DNA of 18,991 nucleotides from Lentimicrobiaceae bacterium (GTDB lineage: Bacteria; Bacteroidota; Bacteroidia; Bacteroidales; SKPS01), in NCBI GenBank assembly GCA_007119395.1, contig SKPS01000040.1:1-18991 (forward strand), in the 5' to 3' direction. Made by a program: the position numbers and the translations under genes. Shown piece after piece: positions 1-6,828 of this stretch (the first letter of the stretch is position 1; each line of letters begins with the position of its first letter). The notes beneath the pieces are model-generated. The model searched no databases, was not told the DNA's origin, and saw nothing but the letters and a program-made list of their open reading frames with translations.

Positions 1-644
1 AAATAGTACTCCAGATCGATCCAGTTGCTGAATGTGGCGGCTTTGATATCAAACCACTGTACAGGTGCTCCATGTTTGTTTGTAAACTGATGCGTTCGCT
101 GTGGATTGGCCAGCGCGCCAAAGTCTTTGTCGAAACCACTCTCTGATATGTTTTCAAATTCACCAAGTACCTGCCAGGTTAATACAGCCCCTGTTTGCGC
201 ATAATGAGCCCTGGATTGACGATGCTTGTTGTTTCTTCTGTGATGAAACCCAAGCCCCTGGTGGGCCATGGCACGTACTTTACCGTTTTCCGATTCCGTC
301 AGCTCCGTGAGCAACCGTACCACTGTGGCCGTCTCCTCGTTACTGCGCCACTCACCCCATAAAGCATCAAGGTATGGATACGGGTTTGCAGCCACCTGAT
401 AAAATTCATACATGTGCTCTGCAGCCAACGCAGTATTGTTGATGGCTGCACCAACCAATACAAGCGATAAATGTGCTTCCGCCTTGTAATTTCCATCCAA
501 GGCACGCTTGAACTGTCGCTCTGCCTGCGAATACCTGTTTTCTGCAAAATGATCCCAACCCCTTTTCAGGTTAGGGTCATTAAACGAAAATGCTTGTGAC
601 AAGAGTCCTGCCACCAGCATAAATACAAACATTAGTCTTTTCAT
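1..644 (-). CDS. Secreted TPR protein, DUF3857/transglutaminase-like family (N-terminal part only)
   Basis: An open frame starts at the ATG 644-642 and runs without a stop to the window edge, giving about 214 residues of a longer protein. Residues 1-20 (MKRLMFVFMLVAGLL, then SQAFS) form a clear signal peptide. Residues 20-80 look like TPR helices (RGWDHFAENRYSQAERQFKR, then AEAHLSLVLVGAA). Near residue 160 is a WQVLGEFEN...GFDKDF stretch. It resembles the 'W.vlGpFdn..g.gfd' segment that precedes the DUF3857 and transglutaminase-like domains in large periplasmic or outer-membrane-associated Bacteroidota proteins. That family assignment is from memory and the diagnostic domains lie outside the window. 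The gene lies 79 bp after the TonB-C gene on the same strand and may be co-transcribed with it. No Shine-Dalgarno sequence is visible, as usual in this phylum. Confidence 0.7.
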   Translation of the reverse strand, partial: MKRLMFVFMLVAGLLSQAFSFNDPNLKRGWDHFAENRYSQAERQFKRALDGNYKAEAHLSLVLVGAAINNTALAAEHMYEFYQVAANPYPYLDALWGEWRSNEETATVVRLLTELTESENGKVRAMAHQGLGFHHRRNNKHRQSRAHYAQTGAVLTWQVLGEFENISESGFDKDFGALANPQRTHQFTNKHGAPVQWFDIKAATFSNWIDLEYY

Positions 645-723
645 GTGATTGTTGGGTTAAGGGTAAAAAATCATTTATTAATTTGGTTTTTATGATCGTT
701 TTTGTTTTTGATGATGTTTGATA

Positions 724-1188
724 TCAGGGTTTTCTGTTACTGCTATCGAGTCTGAAATAGACCGGAAGCATAAACTGACTGTTTACCGCTTTGCCTTTGT
801 ACATGGCCGGATTCCACCTTGGCATATGTTTCACTACATCCAATGCAGCTTGTGCCAGGATTTCTGATTCACTGTAATCAACCCTGGCATTGGTCACTGT
901 GCCGTCGTACTTTACAACAAACTCAATCAGTACGGTGCCTTCAATCTGCTCCCTGATGGCTTCCTCAGGATACACGATATGGTTTGATAAAAAACGGTAC
1001 ATCGCCTCCTCACCTCCGGGAAAAGAAGCGGGATGGTCAAATTCAACAAAAATAATTTCAATGGAATCACCGTTTAACTGCACCTTCTTAGTTGTCACAG
1101 TGTCTGTTGTCTGACCAATGACAATGCCGTTGACAGAGAAAAACAATACGAAGAGTAATAATAAGGGCGACGGTTTTTTCATTATCAT
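724..1188 (-). CDS. Secreted stand-alone TonB C-terminal domain protein
   Basis: The gene encodes about 154 residues: a hydrophobic signal peptide (PSPLLLLFVLFF), a short spacer, then a TonB_C fold. Visible signatures are FPGGEEAMYRFLSNHIVYP, the EGTVLIEFVV strand followed by DGTVTNARV, and the MPRWNP...GKAV...LPVYF ending. These are typical of the TonB C-terminal domain that contacts TonB-dependent outer-membrane receptors. The usual Pro/Lys-rich periplasm-spanning linker is missing, so this is not a full energy transducer. Stand-alone secreted TonB_C proteins of unclear function are common in Bacteroidota. The frame can be extended to a TTG at 1212-1210, but that codon overlaps a possible -7 box. 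ATG 1188 or ATG 1182 (MKKPSP...) fits the signal peptide better. It lies 57 bp after the kinase gene on the same strand. Confidence 0.82.
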   Translation of the reverse strand: MIMKKPSPLLLLFVLFFSVNGIVIGQTTDTVTTKKVQLNGDSIEIIFVEFDHPASFPGGEEAMYRFLSNHIVYPEEAIREQIEGTVLIEFVVKYDGTVTNARVDYSESEILAQAALDVVKHMPRWNPAMYKGKAVNSQFMLPVYFRLDSSNRKP

Positions 1189-1208
1189 CCATATGTGACC
1201 TTGGACAT

Positions 1209-1217
1209 GCAATAATA
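1209..1217 (-). promoter_or_regulatory. Possible -7 box before the TonB-C gene
   Basis: On the minus strand this reads TATTATTGC, one mismatch from the Bacteroidota -7 consensus TAnnTTTG. It lies 20 to 26 bases before the favoured ATGs at 1188 and 1182. I see no convincing TTTG -33 element, so this is only a weak candidate. If real, the TonB-C gene has its own transcript start, separate from the sugar operon. Confidence 0.25.
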
Positions 1218-1245
1218 AAAAACTTTTCTATACGATGAATGAAAA

Positions 1246-1908
1246 TTATTGGTTGTAGTAATATTTTTTATTTCCAGGGGAGTACACCTTGTAATCTTTC
1301 CCAACGAACAGATGTGCCAGAGGGCGAAGTTTTGTTACAGCCAGATGTTCTGTATCCAGTACCCGGTAACGAAACTCGTCTGTCTTCTCTTTGCCTCTTA
1401 AGATTTGTGATCTTTTCGTTTCAAGATAGGTCAGGTCGATCATAATGTTAAAATCAGTCCCTTCTGTTTTGATTGCATAGAGGCCATCCATCACCAGCAT
1501 ATCGATCTCACTGAAATCAGTTACGAGGCGGTCAACCCTTTGGGTCACCAGATCAACGCAAGGCATTTCACAAATCTCACCGGCCTTAAAACGTTCAACC
1601 ACCATTTGAATCGCTTCCCAGTCGTATTCATGTGACCCAACAACCAGTTCCACTCCGTTGGCTTCACGGAAAGCGTTCCGCTCCAGTGGAAGCGTCTTGT
1701 AAAAATTGTCTGTGTGCACCGGTTTTGCAACAATACCCATTTGAAACAGCTCTTTTGCAATCACATGGGTAAGTTCCGACTTCCCGGAACCCGATTCGCC
1801 CGAGATGGCCACAATAAATTTGGGTTGCCTTCGTGCAAGGATCTCTTTGACAATCGCTTGGGCTGCTCTTCTATGGTGTTCGCCTATCAGTAAAATGTCT
1901 TCAAGCAT
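1246..1908 (-). CDS. Uridine kinase/phosphoribulokinase-like P-loop kinase
   Basis: The product has 220 residues, close to the usual Udk length. The Walker A motif is GESGSGKS (37-44). The Udk-like motif DNFYK (67-71) contains the likely catalytic Asp67, YDWEAI (95-100) matches the substrate-loop region, and VMDGLYAI (139-146) replaces the usual EG at the end of the Walker B strand. A basic lid follows (TKRSQILRGKEK, 164-175). This places it in the uridine kinase/PRK superfamily. The lid (FRYRVLDTEHLAVTKLRP, 179-196) does not look like classical Udk, so the substrate may not be uridine. It starts 39 bp after the mutase-phosphorylase gene and is probably its operon partner. I infer a kinase for a sugar or a nucleoside in the same pathway. 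Fold assignment is secure; substrate is unknown. Confidence 0.8.
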   Translation of the reverse strand: MLEDILLIGEHHRRAAQAIVKEILARRQPKFIVAISGESGSGKSELTHVIAKELFQMGIVAKPVHTDNFYKTLPLERNAFREANGVELVVGSHEYDWEAIQMVVERFKAGEICEMPCVDLVTQRVDRLVTDFSEIDMLVMDGLYAIKTEGTDFNIMIDLTYLETKRSQILRGKEKTDEFRYRVLDTEHLAVTKLRPLAHLFVGKDYKVYSPGNKKYYYNQ

Positions 1909-1947
1909 GGTGTTTTAAGTTATTGTATATTAACGATATGAAATATT

Positions 1948-4900
1948 TTATGTGGATGTTCTTTCTTCCCAATGCACTTGATCACGAAATTTGTAGCGAT
2001 ACTTCATGGTTCTCCACTCAGGGGGTAGTTCCGGCATTACCATCGGTTGGTTAGTCGAAAGGTCCAGCCCTCCATACATTGTCAATGCAAGCCATACAGT
2101 TGATGCCATCACCCCTGTATGAATCCCTTCGCCGGTTGTGCCTCCCTGTGTATCGTGGTAATCGCTTACCAGCGCTTCACGGAAGAGAGACCATGCAAGC
2201 TCTCTCTTCCCGTTCAAATGTGCCAGTTTCGCATGTACAACCCTGCTCAGGGTAGAACCGTGTGTGGTTCGGGCCATGTAGTAGTCGAAGTTCTTTGTGA
2301 TATAATCATCCGGCAGTTGGTAACCCATCTCACAAATCAGCCGGGTGACCTCACCGGCCGGCAACAGATAAAAGAGCATAAGTGTATCAGCCTGCTTGGC
2401 CACCTGGTATTGGTTGGGGGATCTCCCTTCAGCCTTCAGGATCCTGTCTAAACGGTAAATATTCCCATACCGCTCCTTGTAAGATGCAAAATCCAACTCT
2501 TCCAATTCAAAATAGCCATCAAACTGCGCAATGATCCCTTCCTGAGAGATCACCAAACTGAGGTGTTTGGCAATGTGAAGCCAGTCATCCAGCTCTTTAT
2601 ATAAAGCAACCGAATCTGAGTTGTTATCGCCTGATGGCGTCGGAATGAACTGGTCAAACAGCGCTGCCATTTTATTAAACAGCCAGGCAACCAGCACATT
2701 GGTGTACGCATTGTCACGCAATCCTGCTTCTTTGGCATTAGGGTATCCCTCATGAAATTCATCCGGACCCATCACCTTTTCAATAGAGTATCTGCCGGTA
2801 GAGGAATTGAGCTTACACTGACTGCGCCAGCACCTGGCAATTTCAATCAACATCTCCATCCCATAAGCCTGCATAAAGGCGTTGTCATGGGTAACATGAT
2901 GATATTGAATGATATTCCAGGCCACGGCCAGTGAGACATGGCGTTGCAGAGAACTGTTGTCGGGGCCCCAGTTACGGGCAGTGGGGTTGTAGTGGTATCG
3001 TTGTGTCTCCTCTTCCCCTGTGCTTCCGCTTTGCCACGGGAACATGGCACCGGCGAACCCCAATTCGTTTGCGTAACTCCTGGCCGCATCAAGCCTCCGG
3101 TAACGGTACATCAGCACCGAACGGGCAACCTCAGGCAGATGAATGAAATAGAACGGGAGGATATATACCTCATCCCAAAAGATATGCCCCCGGTATGCCT
3201 CCCCGGTAAGACCCCTTGCAGGTATTCCGGCATCGATCTCTGTGTTGTGAGGGGAGGTGGTGCACAACAGGTGATAAATATGCAACCGTATTAACTTCTG
3301 CGCCAGACGATCCCCGGTAATCTGTATGTCCGCTTTGCTCCATAAGTCATCCCATACCGCAGCAGAAGCACTGTGCAATTGATCAAATGATTCGATGGTC
3401 TGCAACACTTTCATTGCACCGTTGGGCTCACTCCCTTTCTCTTCAGCAGCTGCCAGGTGCACATATTTTTCCACTACAATGGTGTCACCCGCCTTCACAC
3501 CGGAGAATGTCGTTGTTGCTTCAGCAATACCGGGTGATACTGCTCCAGACCATTGGCAACTTTTTCGCACCCCGTTGTAGAAGGTCTCTGCTCTGGCCGT
3601 TTGCCGGAGATGTAATTCCGACCCGGTAGTGGCCACCTCAACATGAAGCAGGTTCTCCGAAACGTACTCTTTCACAGGCTTCAGATGAACCTGGTTCAGA
3701 TCACGGTACCGCTCAACCCCGTCGTTGATATGGTTCCCATGCAACCCCACTTTCAGGGTGATATCCCCAGCTGTTTTCAATACAAGTATTTCATATCTCA
3801 GTGCAGCCAGGTGCGGATTATGCATAGAGGCAAACCGGCTTGAGACCACCTGATACTCTCCGCCGTCAGGGGTGTACACCTTTACTGACCTGGTGAGCAA
3901 ACCATCCCTCAAGTTCAGGGTACGCTTTAGTGCACCTGTTTTCACACTGTGCAGATCAACCCATTCATTGTCATTCACTTTGAACGTTACAGGCAACCAA
4001 TTGGTCACATTCACCAGGTCTTCGTTGTAAAGCACCCTCTCTTCTACCGTTGAGGCCAACTTGTTGTACACACCGGCCATGTAAGTACCGGGGTAGCTGA
4101 TGGTGTCCGGACCGCACTCTTCAAAGGCACCCCGGGTGCCGAACAGCCCGTTGCCCACGGAGAGCAATGCCTCTCTTGATCTCTCCTTTTCCGGATCATA
4201 ACCATGGTACACAAGCCGCCAGTTGTCATCTGATAACCCTTGCTGAAACCACCGTTGCATCTCACTGAAATCGAAATCTTCCAGATCAGCTACCACCACA
4301 TCAGCGCCATGGGCATAGAGCTCCTCTTCGTTGTGTTTACGGGCCAAACCTATGACCAATCCGAAGTTTCCGCTCCGGGCCGCCATCACGCCCGATGCGG
4401 CATCCTCCACCACCACACAGTCGCTGTAATGAACCCCGAGGTTTTCAGCCGCTTTGAGAAAAATATCGGGTGCAGGCTTCCCGCTCAATCCCAACTCCAG
4501 ACTCACCTCTCCATCCACCCGTGTGGCAATGAATGGCGTCAGTCCGACGGATTCCAAAATCAACCGGCAGTTTTTTGATGATGAGGCCACACCCACTGCG
4601 ATCCCCTCCTGTATGCACCGGTGTATCAAAGCAACGGTTGAAGGGTACACCTCAACGCCCCGGCTGGTTAGGAGCTCGTTAAACAACCGATTCTTCCTGT
4701 TCCCAATTCCATAGATGGTATCCATGTGCGGGGCATCGTCAACCTTCCCCTCCGGCAGAGTGATGCCTCGTGAAGAAAAAAATGTTCTCACCCCATCGTA
4801 CCTTGGACGACCATCTACATAATTCAGGTAATCCCCCTCCAGGTCGAAGGGTGTATAGGGCTCTCCACGTTGCTCACTGTGGCGAAACAAAAACGGATCG

Positions 4901-4980
4901 AAAGCCTCCTTCCATGCCTTAGCGTGTAAATCTGCAGTGCGGGTAATCACCCCGTCAAGATCAAAAATAATAGCTCTCAT
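1948..4980 (-). CDS. Fused beta-phosphoglucomutase-like HAD + GH65 disaccharide phosphorylase
   Basis: The product is 1010 residues in two parts. Residues 1-245 are a HAD/beta-phosphoglucomutase domain: DLDG with nucleophile Asp7 and acid/base Asp9, ASSSKN (132-137), SGKPAPD (166-172) and VVVEDAASG (189-197). From about 250 on is a GH65 fold: RGHIFWDEVYILPF (597-610), MGPDEFH (737-743) with Glu741 as the likely general acid, DNAYTN (756-761), KQADTL (862-867), and HGSTLS (907-912) at the probable phosphate site. GH65 phosphorylases split an alpha-glucoside with phosphate to beta-glucose-1-phosphate, which the mutase converts to glucose-6-phosphate; the fusion would couple both steps. There is no signal peptide, so it is cytoplasmic. 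The HAD part resembles mycobacterial Rv3400, encoded next to the GH65 protein Rv3401 (recalled, not searched). Substrate (trehalose, maltose, kojibiose or nigerose) cannot be read from the motifs. Confidence 0.9.
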   Translation of the reverse strand: MRAIIFDLDGVITRTADLHAKAWKEAFDPFLFRHSEQRGEPYTPFDLEGDYLNYVDGRPRYDGVRTFFSSRGITLPEGKVDDAPHMDTIYGIGNRKNRLFNELLTSRGVEVYPSTVALIHRCIQEGIAVGVASSSKNCRLILESVGLTPFIATRVDGEVSLELGLSGKPAPDIFLKAAENLGVHYSDCVVVEDAASGVMAARSGNFGLVIGLARKHNEEELYAHGADVVVADLEDFDFSEMQRWFQQGLSDDNWRLVYHGYDPEKERSREALLSVGNGLFGTRGAFEECGPDTISYPGTYMAGVYNKLASTVEERVLYNEDLVNVTNWLPVTFKVNDNEWVDLHSVKTGALKRTLNLRDGLLTRSVKVYTPDGGEYQVVSSRFASMHNPHLAALRYEILVLKTAGDITLKVGLHGNHINDGVERYRDLNQVHLKPVKEYVSENLLHVEVATTGSELHLRQTARAETFYNGVRKSCQWSGAVSPGIAEATTTFSGVKAGDTIVVEKYVHLAAAEEKGSEPNGAMKVLQTIESFDQLHSASAAVWDDLWSKADIQITGDRLAQKLIRLHIYHLLCTTSPHNTEIDAGIPARGLTGEAYRGHIFWDEVYILPFYFIHLPEVARSVLMYRYRRLDAARSYANELGFAGAMFPWQSGSTGEEETQRYHYNPTARNWGPDNSSLQRHVSLAVAWNIIQYHHVTHDNAFMQAYGMEMLIEIARCWRSQCKLNSSTGRYSIEKVMGPDEFHEGYPNAKEAGLRDNAYTNVLVAWLFNKMAALFDQFIPTPSGDNNSDSVALYKELDDWLHIAKHLSLVISQEGIIAQFDGYFELEELDFASYKERYGNIYRLDRILKAEGRSPNQYQVAKQADTLMLFYLLPAGEVTRLICEMGYQLPDDYITKNFDYYMARTTHGSTLSRVVHAKLAHLNGKRELAWSLFREALVSDYHDTQGGTTGEGIHTGVMASTVWLALTMYGGLDLSTNQPMVMPELPPEWRTMKYRYKFRDQVHWEERTST

Positions 4981-5041
4981 AAACCGGTTTGGTGTGGATC
5001 ATTATTAAAACATTCATCAGTTTGCACAAAGATGCAGTCCG

Positions 5042-6688
5042 TTACTTTAATGCAATCCAACGATAGCCGTAAGGTGCCAGCTCAATGGTTGTTTTATCTT
5101 CAAAAGTAATTACAACCGGTTGATCTGACAGGTTGTGTACTATTCTCAGGTGTTCTTTGCTGAGGATCCGGTCAAACGCCAACACCGCATCCTGTAGCGC
5201 TGCCGGAGTTACGTCGGGTTGAATCCACACCAGGTCACCACGGCCAAAGCATTTGTACTTATTGCGTGCTGCCAGCAAAGTGGATACACGACCTAACACC
5301 CCGCTCTCAAGGCTCCCCTCATCTGCAAGCGCATCTGCAACCCCTTGCCAGTCAATACGCCCACGTACCAGAAAACGGGTGTCGTCCTTGCCGGTTAATT
5401 TTGTCTGCTCTTCATAATAGCTGCGGTCGTTTCGCTTACCAAACTCATCACCATAATATATAACCGGCGTACCCGGCAACGAAAGGATGATCGAAAAAGC
5501 CAGACCGATCTTGTCAGGATTGCCATCCAGCAAGTCAGCCAAACGAGCAGATACACCCTGCCCTTGACGAAAATCCCACAACGGCTCCTTGCAATAAGCA
5601 CCATGCAGATAAGCCCTGTCCTCTTCAGAAACATACACCAACTCCAGGCTCAACTCATCATGACACCTTAAAAAGGTGAACCATTGCGTTCCATCGGGGA
5701 GGGGAGGAGTAACGGAAGGGTGTAACACCGATCTGACCGGTAACGCAGAACCTGAAGTGATGCTCTTAAACACCTGTGGCATCAAAGGGAAATGATAGCC
5801 CGCCTGACACTCATCACCATCACCGAAATAACGAACCACCTCATGTGGCTTTTGACACGCCTCTGCCAACAACAACGTGTGCGGCCTGACACTGTCCAAC
5901 ACACCCCGGAAGAATTTGACCAACAAGTGCGTCTTTTCAAGGTTCTCGCAATCAGTGCCATCCTCTTTCCATAAATAAGGAATCGCATCCGCCCTGAAGC
6001 CGTCCACCCCTTGCTCTACCCAATATAGCATAATGCGACACATCTCAACCAGCACCCACGGATTACGGTAGTTGAGATCAGGCTGAAAATCGAAAAACCG
6101 GTGGAAATAGTACACATCCCCTATACGCTTCCAGTTGCTCTCCTCGATCCCCTCAAAAATAATCCTCGCATCGCTGTATAAACTGTCGTCATCACTCCAG
6201 ATGTAATAGTCTCTGTAACGATTCAACGGTGACTTCAGCGCCTCCTGAAACCACTGGTGCTCATCCGAAGTGTGGTTCAAAGGGAGGTCGAAAATGATGC
6301 GTATACCCCTTGAATGTGCCTCCTTGAGAAACGACCGGAACTGCCCCGCCCGCTCATCACCCGGCAAAAGATCCCCGCGAATGGTTCGGTAATCACGTAT
6401 GTCAAAACCGGCATCACGCATCGGTGAATCCAATATGGGCAGCAACCACAGACAGTTGATCCCCAAATCACGTAAATAGTCAAGCCGCGCTACCAAACCG
6501 TTGAAATCGGTGTTGAACAGATCCACGTACAACGAGTACACCACAGCATCCTTGAACCACTCCGGCTCCATCGGTGACAATCGATTCAGTTTAACTGCCG
6601 ATAACTCATGCATTAACTGCTCATACACCTCAAGATGGTCCCCATCGTATATCTCCTGCCATAACTCTCTTAGTGTGCTGTTATTCAT
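5042..6688 (-). CDS. GH13 protein resembling trehalose synthase (maltose glucosyltransferase)
   Basis: The product has 548 residues, no signal peptide, and is a cytoplasmic (beta/alpha)8 GH13 enzyme. Region I is DLPLNHTS (134-141). The nucleophile is Asp234 in GFRADAIPYLW, the acid/base Glu276 in LLLAEAC, and the stabiliser Asp344 in RCHDELSLE. The stretches YYIWSDDDSLYSDARIIF (161-178), HRFFDFQPDLNYRNP (196-210), GTDCENLEKTH (244-254), YFGDGDEC (287-294) and LSLPGTPVIYYGDE (402-415) closely follow TreS (maltose-trehalose interconversion, GH13_16). The RTPMQW motif usual after the GDE segment is absent; that stretch is KRNDRSYYEEQTKLTGKDD and then RGRIDW. It is the first gene of the minus-strand block, 61 bp before the mutase-phosphorylase gene. 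TreS-like chemistry would supply or drain the phosphorylase substrate, but another glucosyl transfer or hydrolysis is possible. Confidence 0.85.
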   Translation of the reverse strand: MNNSTLRELWQEIYDGDHLEVYEQLMHELSAVKLNRLSPMEPEWFKDAVVYSLYVDLFNTDFNGLVARLDYLRDLGINCLWLLPILDSPMRDAGFDIRDYRTIRGDLLPGDERAGQFRSFLKEAHSRGIRIIFDLPLNHTSDEHQWFQEALKSPLNRYRDYYIWSDDDSLYSDARIIFEGIEESNWKRIGDVYYFHRFFDFQPDLNYRNPWVLVEMCRIMLYWVEQGVDGFRADAIPYLWKEDGTDCENLEKTHLLVKFFRGVLDSVRPHTLLLAEACQKPHEVVRYFGDGDECQAGYHFPLMPQVFKSITSGSALPVRSVLHPSVTPPLPDGTQWFTFLRCHDELSLELVYVSEEDRAYLHGAYCKEPLWDFRQGQGVSARLADLLDGNPDKIGLAFSIILSLPGTPVIYYGDEFGKRNDRSYYEEQTKLTGKDDTRFLVRGRIDWQGVADALADEGSLESGVLGRVSTLLAARNKYKCFGRGDLVWIQPDVTPAALQDAVLAFDRILSKEHLRIVHNLSDQPVVITFEDKTTIELAPYGYRWIALK

Positions 6689-6721
6689 ATATGTAGATGT
6701 TTAAATATTAGTTGTTGTACA

Positions 6722-6739
6722 CCATTCTTTACGAAATGG
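6722..6739. promoter_or_regulatory. Imperfect palindrome abutting the -7 box, possible operator
   Basis: CCATTCTTTACGAAATGG has 5-bp perfect arms (CCATT/AATGG) and ends one base before the TATTTTTG box at 6741. It lies in the 140-bp region between the divergent GH13 genes. Position suits a repressor or activator site acting on one or both genes. No regulator gene is present in the window, and short arms like this also arise by chance. Confidence 0.3.
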
Positions 6740-6740
6740 C

Positions 6741-6748
6741 TATTTTTG
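6741..6748 (+). promoter_or_regulatory. -7 box for the GH13 amylase gene
   Basis: TATTTTTG matches the Bacteroidota -7 consensus TAnnTTTG exactly and is followed by CAGCG. Transcription would start near 6755, giving a leader of about 75 nt before the ATG at 6829. The upstream TTG triplets (6712-6717) lie 23 bases or more away, slightly too far for the usual -33 spacing. Confidence 0.55.
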
Positions 6749-6760
6749 CAGCGAAAATCG

Positions 6761-6803
6761 GGCTCAGGTGATGGCCATTGGGTTTTAATAAGACACCTGA
6801 TCC
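6761..6803 (+). promoter_or_regulatory. Stem-loop in the 5' leader of the GH13 amylase gene
   Basis: GGCTCAGGTG (6761-6770) and CACCTGATCC (6794-6803) are inverted copies, 10 bp with one mismatch, around a 23-nt loop that itself contains the palindrome ATGGCCAT. The structure falls inside the predicted leader and ends 25 nt before the start codon. It could be a leader regulatory hairpin or a dyad binding site on DNA. No U-run follows, so it does not look like an intrinsic terminator. Confidence 0.4.
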
Positions 6804-6828
6804 GTTTTAGGTTTCAAAAGTACGAAAC

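Noticed and set aside
645..723. Gap between the TonB-C and TPR genes examined for a promoter or terminator
   Set aside because: It is A/T-rich with no hairpin and no recognisable -7 box.
1189..1212. Extended start of the TonB-C gene at a TTG codon (1212-1210)
   Set aside because: It would place a charged and polar stretch before the signal peptide and overlap a possible -7 box; ATG 1188 or 1182 fits better.
4981..4990. Perfect palindrome AAACCGGTTT directly before the start codon of the mutase-phosphorylase gene
   Set aside because: A 10-base palindrome is expected many times by chance in 19 kb, and nothing else supports a binding site.
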